DNA of 64,000 nt, from assembly GCA_937949945.1 (NCBI GenBank), contig CALFEQ010000024.1, positions 96,679 to 160,678 on the forward strand. Reading direction: 5' to 3'. The position numbers and the translations under genes were made by a program. Every line of letters starts with the position of its first letter. The stretch's first letter is position 1. This document shows positions 53,708-63,943 of this stretch, one piece after another. This stretch comes from an uncultured Myxococcales bacterium (lineage in GTDB: Bacteria > Myxococcota_A > Polyangia > Polyangiales > Polyangiaceae). The notes below the pieces were generated by a model. The model saw only the letters and a program-made list of their open reading frames with translations, was not told the origin of the DNA and searched no databases.

Positions 53708-54247
53708 GTGGCCGCCACGAAGACTCCGCGGAAGAAAGCCACGCCGAGAGCGACGCCGCGCAGAGGGCTCTCCATCCTCGTCCTCTCGGGCCCGAACCTC
53801 CAGCTCCTCGGCGTCCGCGAGCCCGAGATCTACGGCACGGAGACGCTCGCCGACGTCCACGCGCGCCTCGTCGCGCGCGGCGCCGAGCTCGGCGTCCAGG
53901 TGACGGCGCGCCAGTCGAACCACGAAGGCGAGCTCTGCGACTGGATCGCCGCGGCCCGGACGGAGCACGACGGCATCCTCCTCAACGCCGCGGCGTACAC
54001 GCATACCTCGCTCGCGCTCTTCGACGCGATCAAGGCGGTCGGGCTCCCTTGCGTCGAGGTCCACATCTCGAACCCGGAGGCGCGCGAGGCCTACCGCCAC
54101 GTCTCCCGCATCGCGCCGGCCTGCATCGCCAAGGTCAGCGGGTTCGGGACGGACAGCTACCTCTTGGCGCTCGAGGGGCTCGTCCGGTGGCTCGAGAGAG
54201 CCGGCTCGGGGCGGCAGGCTCCGGGCGCCAGGCGGAAGGCGCGGTAG
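53708..54247 (+). CDS. aroQ: 3-dehydroquinate dehydratase, type II
   Basis: 179-aa shikimate-pathway enzyme, converting 3-dehydroquinate to 3-dehydroshikimate. Signatures: [17 protein letters not shown] (27-43, with N30, R37 and Y42), [22 protein letters not shown] and [18 protein letters not shown], with catalytic Tyr and His regions intact. A basic 20-residue N-terminal extension precedes the core. The start GTG abuts the roadblock stop. The last residues ([14 protein letters not shown]) are encoded by DNA that resembles the GGCTCC repeats. A short CGCCGCG hairpin (54254-54269) lies after the stop. Confidence 0.94.
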   Translation: MAATKTPRKKATPRATPRRGLSILVLSGPNLQLLGVREPEIYGTETLADVHARLVARGAELGVQVTARQSNHEGELCDWIAAARTEHDGILLNAAAYTHTSLALFDAIKAVGLPCVEVHISNPEAREAYRHVSRIAPACIAKVSGFGTDSYLLALEGLVRWLERAGSGRQAPGARRKAR

Positions 54248-54367
54248 GCGGGACGCCGCGCACGCGGCGCGTCAAACACGGCGGTCGCACGCGCGCGCCG
54301 ACCGGCGAATGGTCGAGTCGAAATGGGCTTTCGATGCGCCGCCCGTGCGACTACGGTCGCGGCCGAC

Positions 54368-56229
<1,862 letters not shown>

Positions 56230-56238
56230 GCGGGAGAG

Positions 56239-56283
56239 GAGGCTCCAGGCTCCAGTCAAGAGTCCTCAGTCCTCGGTCCTCAG
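56239..56283 (+). repeat. GGCTCCA and AGTCCTC heptamer repeats after accC
   Basis: GAGGCTCCAGGCTCCAG (56239-56255) begins 10 bases after the accC stop, and AGTCCTC-type units (56261-56283) follow. Both are in the stop-downstream sense. Confidence 0.85.
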
Positions 56284-56506
56284 CTCTTCGGCCCATTCGG
56301 CCCGCAACCCTCCTTTCAGGCGCTGACCGGAAGATGCTCGGAGGCGTGGATCTGCCCTGCCGAGTCGCCACCGCCCCGCTCTCCCGTGCAACGGGGAATC
56401 CCCTTCCCCGCTTCCGCTGAGGAGTGCGGGTCGCAGGAGGGTGAACCACGGGGGAGGCCGAGAGGCAGGCAGCGCCGCGAGGAGCCCGCAGGCACGCCTC
56501 ATCCTG

Positions 56507-56579
56507 CTGAGGACTGAGGACTGAGGACTGAGATGAGGACTGCGGACTGTCTCCCCTGGAGCCTGGAGCCTGGAGCCTC
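56507..56579 (-). repeat. CTGAGGA and GGAGCCT heptamer repeats after the propeller gene
   Basis: CTGAGGA repeated more than three times (56507-56532), a degenerate stretch, then GGAGCCT three times (56556-56579), ending 4 bp from the stop at 56583. On the minus strand these are again the AGTCCTC and GGCTCCA sense, giving an inverted match to 56239-56283 in mirror order. Confidence 0.85.
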
Positions 56580-56582
56580 TCC

Positions 56583-58250
56583 TCACCCCCTCGCCACGCT
56601 CTGCGAGGCCGCCCGCACATGCCTATCCACGCTCTCCACCCCACCATCCTCGAACCCGATGACGAGGCGATCGGCCCACGCTACGCGTGAGGCGCCGCGG
56701 ACGCCGAGATCGAGGAGCGTCGCGCCCTTCTGCGTGAACGTGATGACGGATGCCGTGCCGTCGGCGAGAACACACGCGAGGCGGCGGCCCGAAGGCTCGA
56801 AGGCGATGGACGCGGGCGTCTCGTTCACGCGGAGGCGTGCGAGCACGCGGCCCTTCGCGGGATCGAGCAGCGCGAGGAAGCCGTCGTCGCCGCCGGAGGC
56901 GACGATGCGGCCACGTGCGTCCGACGCGAGGCACGTCACGCCGAACGCCTCGTCGTGCGGCGAGAGGCGATGGACCACCTTCGCGTTCGCGACGTCGACG
57001 AAGAGGACGCGACCGTCGAGGGCTCCCGTGCCGACGACGAGCAGCGCGCCGGGGAGGCGCGCGAGCGCCGTGATGCGATCCTCCTTCGACAGGGCCCAGC
57101 TCGTCACGCGCTGGCCCGAGGAGGGATCGTAGACGTCGACCTCTCCGGTCTGCGTTCCGGCGAACACGTACGCGTCGTCGGCGGCGAACGCCGTCGGCAC
57201 GCCCTCGAGCGCCATCGAGCGCGGCGCGCTCCAGGGCGGCGCCGCCCAGGTGACGAGCCGCGCGCCACCGGCGGTGATCGCGCGATCCTTCGTGACGTGG
57301 AGGCCGATCGCCCCCTCGGCGGCGGCGAAGCACGCGAGCTCGCGGAAGTCGTCGCGAGCGGGTTCGAGGACGCGGACGCGGCCGGTGCGATCGCCGACGG
57401 CGACGAGCCCGCCGCGCGCGGCGATCGCCGTGATCGGGGACGCGGGCCGGACCGTGACCTCGAGCCCTTTGCGGTCGAGCGACCGGACCGCCGAGGTCTC
57501 GGCCGACATCGTGAAGAGCGCCTCGGCTCCCAGGGCGACGGCGCAGAGCTCTCCGTCGTCCGACGCGAACGAAGCGCGCGGCTCTCCCGTGGCCGAGCGG
57601 AACGCCTGCACGCAGCCGCCCTCCACCGCGACGATGACGTGGTCGGGATCGGCGGCGATGTCGAGCACCTTCGCGCGCGCCCGGACGCGCCGCACGGTCT
57701 TGCGCGTGGCAGCGTCGATCCAGACGAGCCACTCGCCGAGCGCGAGCACGACGACGTTCGCGTCGACGTGCGCGAGCCGCCAGCTCGTCGGCGGCTCCGG
57801 GGACGCGAGCCGGAGCGCCCCCAGCACGGAGCCTTCGTCCCGCGCGTGGAAGACGAGCGCGCCGTTCGCGTCGAGCGCGACCACGTAGTCGCGCGCGACG
57901 ACGGTGCGCGTGCACGGCGCGCCCTTCGTGCTCCACGCGCGCACGCCGTCGCGAGACCAGAGCTCGACGTGCTCGCCTCGCCCGACCGCGACCGCATCGT
58001 CGCGTCCGACGCCGAACGCCGTGATCGTCCCCTTCCCGGAGGCGAAAGGACCGGGCACGCCGTCGACGACGTGCAGCAGGTGCTTCTTCTTCTCGAGGCG
58101 GACGAGCCAATCGTCACCGAACCTCGCCACCGCCCTCGCCCGGTCGCCGAGCCCGTACTCGTCCACCCGAGCGCCCGCGGCGTCGTAGACCACGAGGCCG
58201 CGCTCGGAGACCGCGACCGCGCCGGCGGCCGAAGGGGCGAGAAGGCTCAA
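56583..58250 (-). CDS. WD40-like beta-propeller protein
   Basis: 555-aa protein of repeated beta blades, each about 40 residues and ending in WD40/quinoprotein-like patterns (VVYDAAGARV, LVWIDAATRKTVRRV, VDVYDPSSGQRVTSW, GVTCLASDARGRIVASGGDDGF). No signal peptide is seen, so it is probably cytoplasmic. The start is a TTG at 58250, one base after the tolB stop, so it would be coupled to tolB translation. In many proteobacteria pal follows tolB; here this gene takes that place. Its link to the Tol system is inferred only from position. Confidence 0.78.
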   Translation of the reverse strand: MSLLAPSAAGAVAVSERGLVVYDAAGARVDEYGLGDRARAVARFGDDWLVRLEKKKHLLHVVDGVPGPFASGKGTITAFGVGRDDAVAVGRGEHVELWSRDGVRAWSTKGAPCTRTVVARDYVVALDANGALVFHARDEGSVLGALRLASPEPPTSWRLAHVDANVVVLALGEWLVWIDAATRKTVRRVRARAKVLDIAADPDHVIVAVEGGCVQAFRSATGEPRASFASDDGELCAVALGAEALFTMSAETSAVRSLDRKGLEVTVRPASPITAIAARGGLVAVGDRTGRVRVLEPARDDFRELACFAAAEGAIGLHVTKDRAITAGGARLVTWAAPPWSAPRSMALEGVPTAFAADDAYVFAGTQTGEVDVYDPSSGQRVTSWALSKEDRITALARLPGALLVVGTGALDGRVLFVDVANAKVVHRLSPHDEAFGVTCLASDARGRIVASGGDDGFLALLDPAKGRVLARLRVNETPASIAFEPSGRRLACVLADGTASVITFTQKGATLLDLGVRGASRVAWADRLVIGFEDGGVESVDRHVRAASQSVARG

Positions 58251-58251
58251 C

Positions 58252-59571
58252 TCAGTTGCCTTCCCACCGGAGGCTCTCGCCGGTGACGTTGGCGATCTTC
58301 TGCTGGTTCAAACCCTGCGGGTTCGAGATGTACAGGCCGCCGCGCGTCGAGAAGAACGCGACCATCCTGCCGTCGGGAGAGCACGCGGGATACGTGTTCG
58401 ATCCCTGGTCCTGGGTCAGGCGCTTCATGTTCCCGCCGCTGGGGTCGATGCTGAAGATGTCCCAGGTGCCTCCGTCACGACCCATGAAGAGGATCTTGAG
58501 CCCCTCGGGATCGTTGCAGAATACAGGGGCCATGTTGTAGGTGCCGCGGTAGCTCACCCGCTTGCCGTCCACGAAGATCTGCGGGTTGCCGCTCGCGTTC
58601 GAGACGTAAGCGAGCTGCCCGCCCGGACCGAACGCGGGATGCGTGTTGAGGCCGCCGTTCGTCACCTTCTTGAGACCGGTCCCGTCGGGGTTGCCCGTCC
58701 AGATGTCGCTGTGGCCGTTCTGCGAGATGACGAGCGCCATCTTCCCTGCGCCGAACGCGACGCCGAAGATGAGCCCCGCGTGCTTGAGCACGGCGACGGG
58801 GTTGCCGACCTTGAAGAGCTGGTAGCTGCCGTCGGGCAGGCCGCCGGCGTAGTAGATGCCGCCGGGGCCGATGGCCGGAGCGAGGGCGACGTTCGAGACG
58901 GCGGGCAGCCGGGTGAGCCCCTGGCCGTCGCTCTCGATCGAGTAGATCGCCTTCTGCCCGCGGCCGGCGCTGTAGACGAGGCGGCCGCCGAAGCTGCCGG
59001 GGATCCCGGTGAAGTACTTCACCACCTCGTTGTCGAACTGGTGGACGGCGCTCCGGATGTTGCTGATCGGGACCTCGTACTCCTTCTTGAGCACCGGATC
59101 CGATCCACGCGACACGACGTAGAGCCGCAGCTCGACCTTCACCTGCGACCCGCGCGGCGAGAGGTTGCCCTTCACCACGCCCTCGGCGCCGATGTTCCTC
59201 CACGAGCTCGGCTCGATCGAGGAGCCCTCCTGGGCGAGGTTCGCGGTGAAGCTCTTCGGGTCGAGCACCTGGAACAGGCTCGAGAGCGTAAAATCGCGCG
59301 TCGCCGTCTCGACGACGCTCTTCGCGAGCTGGTCGTCACCGATCGGAGGCGTGACCGCGATCTTGAAGAGCGATCGGCTCCCGCCCTGGACGACGACGGT
59401 GGTGACCGCCCCCTGGTTCGTCGCGCTGGGGAGCGCGGTCGCATCCGACGTCGGCTGCTGGGCGACGGCCGGCATCGTGAGCGTGAGGGCCGCCCCCGCG
59501 CCGAGCGCCGCGACGATCGGGCACCAGGTGAAGACGCAACGGCGAATGGTTCGGGAAGCGAAGCGACTCAT
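58252..59571 (-). CDS. tolB: Tol-Pal system beta-propeller protein TolB
   Basis: 439-aa periplasmic protein of the Tol-Pal envelope complex. A signal peptide ends near AVAQQ. The N-terminal domain (about 60-190, FKIAVTPPIGDDQLAKSV) is followed by a six-blade propeller with SDIWTGNPDGTGLKKVTN, and GTWDIFSIDPSGGNMKRLTQ, the TolB signature. ATG 59571 overlaps the tolA-like stop by four bases (ATGA); an in-frame GTG at 59583 is possible. It should interact with Pal and outer-membrane lipoproteins, but pal is not in this cluster. Confidence 0.9.
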   Translation of the reverse strand: MSRFASRTIRRCVFTWCPIVAALGAGAALTLTMPAVAQQPTSDATALPSATNQGAVTTVVVQGGSRSLFKIAVTPPIGDDQLAKSVVETATRDFTLSSLFQVLDPKSFTANLAQEGSSIEPSSWRNIGAEGVVKGNLSPRGSQVKVELRLYVVSRGSDPVLKKEYEVPISNIRSAVHQFDNEVVKYFTGIPGSFGGRLVYSAGRGQKAIYSIESDGQGLTRLPAVSNVALAPAIGPGGIYYAGGLPDGSYQLFKVGNPVAVLKHAGLIFGVAFGAGKMALVISQNGHSDIWTGNPDGTGLKKVTNGGLNTHPAFGPGGQLAYVSNASGNPQIFVDGKRVSYRGTYNMAPVFCNDPEGLKILFMGRDGGTWDIFSIDPSGGNMKRLTQDQGSNTYPACSPDGRMVAFFSTRGGLYISNPQGLNQQKIANVTGESLRWEGN

Positions 59572-60371
59572 CTTGGCATGCACCTCGAAGGATCTCCGTT
59601 ACGACCGGTGACGACGATTTGAATGCGGCGACCGCGATACAGCTCGTCGACTTCCTTGGGGGGCTCGGGGAGCGGGGTTTTGTCGTCGAGCAGCTTCAAT
59701 AGCATCGTCCGCGCGGCATCGTCGAAGAGCTCGTTGCCCGAGCTCCGGATGGGCGACGTCTTCACGTGCCAGATCACCATGTTGCGGCCGACGTTGATTT
59801 CGTAGACGGCACACAGGCGCCGCTCCTCGCCGACCGAGATGACCGACGGCACGTTGAGATGCTGTCCGAAGAACTGCCCGAGCTGCGTCGCGTACATGTC
59901 GCCCGCGCGCACCTTGTTCGGGTCCGTCTCGGTGCCGCCGTCGACGCCGCTCTCGTGGCCCTCCTCCGGTCGGCTGGCCGCGTCCTCGGCGAACGGATCG
60001 CTCTTCGCCACGAGGTTCAGGATGTCCGAGTCTTCGGCGTTCGGCGGCGGCGTGCCCGCGTCCTCGAGCTTCTTGGTGGGCTCCTCCTGCGAGGCCACAA
60101 TCTGCTTCTTCGGAGCGGTCCGCTGCTGCGGCACGAACCGGTCCGGCAGCTTGCTCGGATCGAGCGGCTTGCCGAGCTTGAGCAGCGCGGCCTGCACGAC
60201 CGGCCGTGCGACGAGCGGCTTCTCCTCCTCCGGCTCCTGCGCGCTCGGGACCATCGCCCGGTAGACGAAGGGCCCTATCGCCGCGACGTGCAGCGCGATC
60301 GCGACGACGACCCCGAGGACGGTCTCGTCGAGCGTGTAGCGCGGCGTGTAGGGGACTCCGGGGAGTTTCAT
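59568..60371 (-). CDS. TolA/TonB-type energy-transducing protein
   Basis: 267-aa inner-membrane protein. The first 15 residues are polar, a helix covers about 18-38 (VLGVVVAIALHVAAIGPFVY), a Pro/Lys/Glu-rich periplasmic linker follows, and the end (about 160-267) is a TonB/TolA C-terminal-like domain (RLCAVYEINVGRNMVIWHV, SSGNELFDDAARTMLL). It sits between tolR and tolB, so it is the TolA equivalent of the operon. GGAGCCT repeats lie directly before the ATG, and one GGAG may serve as the ribosome binding site. Confidence 0.85.
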   Translation of the reverse strand: MKLPGVPYTPRYTLDETVLGVVVAIALHVAAIGPFVYRAMVPSAQEPEEEKPLVARPVVQAALLKLGKPLDPSKLPDRFVPQQRTAPKKQIVASQEEPTKKLEDAGTPPPNAEDSDILNLVAKSDPFAEDAASRPEEGHESGVDGGTETDPNKVRAGDMYATQLGQFFGQHLNVPSVISVGEERRLCAVYEINVGRNMVIWHVKTSPIRSSGNELFDDAARTMLLKLLDDKTPLPEPPKEVDELYRGRRIQIVVTGRNGDPSRCMPR

Positions 60372-60377
60372 GAGGGG

Positions 60378-60410
60378 GAGGCTCCAGGCTCCAGGCTCCA
60401 GGCTCCAGAG
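60378..60410 (-). repeat. GGAGCCT heptamer repeat upstream of the tolA-like start
   Basis: Four perfect GGAGCCT units on the coding strand, seven bases before the ATG at 60371. It is in the start-upstream sense, opposite to the stop-downstream blocks. It pairs in inverted sense with 60582-60612. Confidence 0.85.
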
Positions 60411-60581
60411 GAAGCGAGGGAGAAGAGCGTGGCGACGGTCATTCTATGGGTGGGCGAGCTCATTTCCTCGCTCGGCTTCGTTTGACGAGCGCCGCGCGAC
60501 ATCGGTCTAGTCGAGCTTGCACGCGGCGTCTCGCGACGGATGAGTTTCACCCCAGCCCGAGGCCCCGAAGCATCGATCATT

Positions 60582-60612
60582 CTGGAGCCCGGAGCCCGCA
60601 GCCTGGAGCCTC
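60582..60612 (-). repeat. GGCTCC-type repeat after the tolR stop
   Basis: Units of GGAGCC(C/T) on the + strand (GGCTCC on the coding strand) end six bases from the tolR stop at 60618. With 60378-60410 they bracket about 170 bp inside the tol operon. Confidence 0.8.
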
Positions 60613-60617
60613 ATGCG

Positions 60618-61052
60618 TCACTTCACCATGAGGGGATCCGTGATCATCCCGAGCTTCTCGACGCCGGCGCTGCGGGCGGCGGCCATCACGCGGAGCACCA
60701 CGCCGTACTTCACGTTCTCGTCCGCCTGGACGTAGAGCTCCTTCTCCTCCTGCAGGCGCGCGTTCGTCCGGAGGCGATCCTCGACCGCGTCGGTGATCTC
60801 GTCCTTGCCGAGGTAGACGTGCTCGTCGGCGGTGACGATCACGATCATCTTCGACTCGTCGGTCTGCATCGGCGAGCTCTTCACCTTCGGCAGATCGACC
60901 TCGACGCCGGTCGTGAGCAACGGCGCCGTGACCATGAAGATGACGAGGAGAACGAGCATGACGTCGATGAGCGGCGTCACGTTGATCTCGTTCATCCCGC
61001 CCATGCGGCGGCGCCGGCCTCCCCCGCCCGCGGCGGCTCCTCCCATCGCCAT
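60618..61052 (-). CDS. tolR: TolR/ExbD-type proton-channel subunit
   Basis: 144-aa protein with one helix near 27-47 containing the essential Asp ([19 protein letters not shown]) and a periplasmic domain (about 50-144, [10 protein letters not shown] to [11 protein letters not shown]). The N-terminus is Gly/Arg-rich. With TolQ it forms a proton-driven motor. The ATG shares one base with the tolQ stop (TGATG). Confidence 0.93.
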   Translation of the reverse strand: MAMGGAAAGGGGRRRRMGGMNEINVTPLIDVMLVLLVIFMVTAPLLTTGVEVDLPKVKSSPMQTDESKMIVIVTADEHVYLGKDEITDAVEDRLRTNARLQEEKELYVQADENVKYGVVLRVMAAARSAGVEKLGMITDPLMVK

Positions 61053-61825
61053 CAGATGCCTCCGAGCTTGGCGCGCGAGGCGACGTCCGCGGCGAACGCG
61101 TCCATGATGTCGGCGAGCTCACCGACGCGGCGCGCGAAGTAGTTGTAGGCCATGACGCTCGGGATGGCCGCGACGAGGCCGATCGCGGTCGCGATCAGCG
61201 CCTCGGCGATCTTCGGCGCGACGACGGGGAGGTTCGCGCTCTGCTGGTTCCCGATGCTGAGGAACGCGTCCATGATGCCGTAGACGGTGCCGAAGAGGCC
61301 GATGAACGGCGCGGTCGATCCGATCGTGCCGAGGAGGCTCATCCACGACTCGAGGTGCGTGACCTCGGAGGCGGCGGCGCGGCGGGTAATGCTCTCGACG
61401 TGCGTGCCCTGCGCGTCGTCGAGGCGACGACCGCGCTCACCCTTCGTCAGGCGAACCATCTCGTCGTAGCCCGTCGCGAAGATGCGCGCGAACGGCGAGC
61501 CGCGGAAGCTCGAGAGGCCCTGCTGCGCGAGCGCGTCGAGCGAGCCGGCGGCGTCGAACGCCTTGATGAAGCGCTCGGAGTCGCTGCGCGCACGCGCGAG
61601 GTGCAGCGCCTTCGCGAAGATGACGATCCAGCAAATCACCGAAAAGGCTACGAGGATGACGAGTACGAGCTTGACCGGGATCGACGCTTGCAGGACCAGC
61701 TGCATCGGGTCGAGGCGCTCTCCGCCGCCGCCACCGCTCGCCGCCGGTGCGGCCGGCTGGAGCGCGACGTGGATGGAGGCGGTGGCGAGATTCGCAGCGT
61801 GCTCGGCGTCCGCTAGGAAAGTCAT
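61052..61825 (-). CDS. tolQ: TolQ/ExbB-type proton-channel subunit
   Basis: 257-aa inner-membrane protein with three helices: about 49-70 ([20 protein letters not shown]), 158-182 ([20 protein letters not shown]) and 200-225 ([19 protein letters not shown]). The last two carry the conserved MotA/ExbB motifs GLFGTVYGI and the TA..GL.AAIP helix. The N-terminus is periplasmic with Ala/Gly. AAGG lies seven bases before the ATG at 61825. It is first in the operon tolQ-tolR-tolA-tolB. Confidence 0.94.
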   Translation of the reverse strand: MTFLADAEHAANLATASIHVALQPAAPAASGGGGGERLDPMQLVLQASIPVKLVLVILVAFSVICWIVIFAKALHLARARSDSERFIKAFDAAGSLDALAQQGLSSFRGSPFARIFATGYDEMVRLTKGERGRRLDDAQGTHVESITRRAAASEVTHLESWMSLLGTIGSTAPFIGLFGTVYGIMDAFLSIGNQQSANLPVVAPKIAEALIATAIGLVAAIPSVMAYNYFARRVGELADIMDAFAADVASRAKLGGI

Positions 61826-61833
61826 GGGTCAAC

Positions 61834-61863
61834 CTTATGGGCCGGACCCTTCCGCGGTGTCAA
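61834..61863 (-). promoter_or_regulatory. Predicted promoter of the tol operon
   Basis: On the minus strand TTGACA (consensus -35, at 61858-61863), an 18-bp spacer and CATAAG (61834-61839) lie eight bases before the tolQ ATG, so the transcript might start at or very near the ATG. An inverted repeat GGGCCGGA/TCCGGCCC (61839-61846 and 61873-61880) overlaps the promoter and could be an operator. Confidence 0.5.
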
Positions 61864-61973
61864 ACCCCAGGTTCCGGCCCTGGCCCCGAGCGAGCACGGC
61901 CAGAGAGCCCAGCCGACGAGGGGTGACGAGAAGAAGCGTTGGTGAAGCGGCTCTGCCGAGGTAAAAGGCGGCC

Positions 61974-62930
61974 GTGCTGAGGAGACGGCTTGCGTTTTCG
62001 TCCTTGCTGCTCGCGAGCGTCCTCGGCGGGGTCTACGCGTGCAGCGGGACCTCATCGACGAGCTTCCTCCGGCCGACGACCGGCATCCTCGTCCGTGCCG
62101 AGACGCTGACGACGGGCCGCGGGTGCGGCCGCGAGCCGACGAACCTGTACAAGTACGCGGTCGTCGTCTTCGGGTACACGAGCGGCGACGAGCTCGAGCC
62201 CGCCAGCTACCAGACGCCGGTGACCGCGAACGTCTTCGACTGCTTCACCGACGGCGCGTTCATCGAGCTCACGCCCGTCCAGGACAACCCTCGCTTCCGC
62301 CTCGAGGTCTACGCGTACAACGAGCAGGCGTACACGGCGGCACGCGATCTCATCGAGAGCGCCGGCACGAACACGACGCAGCTCCGAGAGACGTCGCCGA
62401 CCTGGACGACCGAGTGCACCGCCACGCAGCACACGGACGTGCAGACGCTCGCGCTCTGCGCCCCGCTCGCGCCCGGCCTGTCGGGCCTCGGCGGAGCGGT
62501 CGAGCCGACGCGCATCGCGCTCGAGACGACGTCCTTCCGTCTGGCGGACGGGGGCATCGCGAGGTGCGACACGTTGGTCGACGCGGGAGTGACCGAGCCG
62601 GACGCCGACGTCCCGGACGCCGACGTCGCGGATGCCTCCGACGAGGATGCGTCGGACGAAGCCGACGCGGGCGCGATGAACCTCTTCGAAGACGAGCCGG
62701 TCGGCGTGGTCACGTTCACCACGGCGCGCGTCCGATGGCGCACGGGCGCAGTCGTCGGACCGACGATCGACGTCCGCTGCCCCGACCCGTACACGGCCGA
62801 GGTCGCCGGCGGCCCCACGCGCTACCAGCTCGACGTCGGCCTCCTCGACGAGAGCGGCGAGCCCGTCGGACAGACGGTCTGCTCGGTCACGACGGAGACC
62901 GGCGCGACGACCTCGGCCGTGTGTCCCTGA
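61974..62930 (+). CDS. Lipoprotein with Asp-rich linker
   Basis: 318-aa lipoprotein: lipobox VYAC with C23. Residues 30-190 are a Cys-containing beta-rich region (GCGREPTNLYKYAVVVFG, FIELTPVQDNPRFRLEVYAY). An acidic linker near 215-235 repeats DADVPDADVADAS, a pattern frequent in polyangial lipoproteins. A second beta region ends the protein. GTG 61974 has AAGG six bases before it. Divergent from the tol operon by about 150 bp. Function unknown. Confidence 0.8.
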   Translation: MLRRRLAFSSLLLASVLGGVYACSGTSSTSFLRPTTGILVRAETLTTGRGCGREPTNLYKYAVVVFGYTSGDELEPASYQTPVTANVFDCFTDGAFIELTPVQDNPRFRLEVYAYNEQAYTAARDLIESAGTNTTQLRETSPTWTTECTATQHTDVQTLALCAPLAPGLSGLGGAVEPTRIALETTSFRLADGGIARCDTLVDAGVTEPDADVPDADVADASDEDASDEADAGAMNLFEDEPVGVVTFTTARVRWRTGAVVGPTIDVRCPDPYTAEVAGGPTRYQLDVGLLDESGEPVGQTVCSVTTETGATTSAVCP

Positions 62931-63069
62931 AGCTCTCACCACGGCACGACGGCGATCGCACACCGCTGCGCCGCGCCCGCCGCGACGAACCTCGGCCCAC
63001 GCGATCGCGCGATGCGCGTCGGCAGGCGCCCTTGCCCCTGCATCGTCGCGAAACTAGAGTCTAAGGAGC

Positions 63070-63942
63070 ATGAGAGAGCCGGGCGAGATCGCTGCCGCCT
63101 TGCCTCGACCGGGGCCGGTGCTCAAAGCCGTGCTCGGGCTCCTCGCAGCGTTCGCCGTCCTCGGCGCGGTCGTCGTCCATTGGCTCCCGGGCGGTGAGAC
63201 CGGCGCGAAGCTCTACACTTTCCTCGCGTTCCAGCCGACGGAGTTCCTGAGGGGCGGATCGTTCCCTCGCTTCTGGACGCTCGTCACTTCGGGTCTGCTC
63301 ACGTACCCCGAGGGCATCAGCCACGTGCTGTGGTCGCTCGTGGGCCTCTACTTCCTCGCGCCCGACCTCGAGAGGCGCTGGGGCGGCGCTCGGTTCGTCC
63401 GCTTCCTGCTCGTGAGCGTGCTCATCGGCAACCTCACCGTGCTCGCGGGCACGTTCCTTCCCGTCGCGAAGGGCGTCTTCCACCCGCCGCTCGTCGTCGG
63501 GCCGTGGGCCGCGATCACGGCGATCATCGTCGCGTGGTCGAAGGAGCACGCGCACCGACAAATCCGTTTCATGTTCGTGCTGCCGATGAGCGGCCGCACG
63601 CTCTTCTGGATCACGGTCGGCTTCGCGCTGCTCTCGATCGTCTTCTTGCAGGGCACGCCGGAAGGCGCGCTCGCGCCGCTCGGCGGCGTCCTCGCGGGCC
63701 TCGCCTTCTCGGGCTCGCCCTCCCCCGTCCGAGAGCTCTGGCTCCGGCTCCGACTGCGATCGCTCCGCCGCCGCGGCGGCGGCATCACCGTCGAGGACCT
63801 CCTCGACGACGGCGCTCCTCGGCCGCGCACGAGCTCGAAGCGAACGGGAGGCAACGTCCCTGCGCTCCGCATCCTCCAGGGCGGGCTCGAGGAGGATCTC
63901 AAGAATCGGAAGCCGCCGAAGGACAAGAGGTATCTGAATTAG
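63070..63942 (+). CDS. Rhomboid-fold membrane protein without catalytic residues
   Basis: 290-aa membrane protein of the rhomboid fold: six or so helices, a loop WTLVTSGLLTYPEGISHVLWS with the conserved H85, and the typical LVGLYFLAPDLERRWG. Active rhomboids have GxS in helix 4 and His in helix 6. Here helix 4 reads VVGPWAAI (142-149) and helix 6 reads LAPLGGVLAG (201-210), so both Ser and His are lost. The C-terminal 80 residues are basic and cytoplasmic. ATG 63070 has AAGGAG only one base away, which is odd for a strong start. Likely an inactive homologue. Confidence 0.78.
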   Translation: MREPGEIAAALPRPGPVLKAVLGLLAAFAVLGAVVVHWLPGGETGAKLYTFLAFQPTEFLRGGSFPRFWTLVTSGLLTYPEGISHVLWSLVGLYFLAPDLERRWGGARFVRFLLVSVLIGNLTVLAGTFLPVAKGVFHPPLVVGPWAAITAIIVAWSKEHAHRQIRFMFVLPMSGRTLFWITVGFALLSIVFLQGTPEGALAPLGGVLAGLAFSGSPSPVRELWLRLRLRSLRRRGGGITVEDLLDDGAPRPRTSSKRTGGNVPALRILQGGLEEDLKNRKPPKDKRYLN

Positions 63943-63943
63943 A

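Larger units (their letters stand above)
56230..56582. other. Intergenic region between convergent genes with both repeat families
   Basis: 353 bp between the accC stop (56229) and the stop of the propeller gene (56583). Repeat blocks occupy both ends in inverted sense; the roughly 220 bp between them have no gene that I can support. Confidence 0.6.

Noticed and set aside
60378..60410. CRISPR-like array from the perfect 7-bp repeats
   Set aside because: Units are contiguous with no spacers and no cas genes are present.
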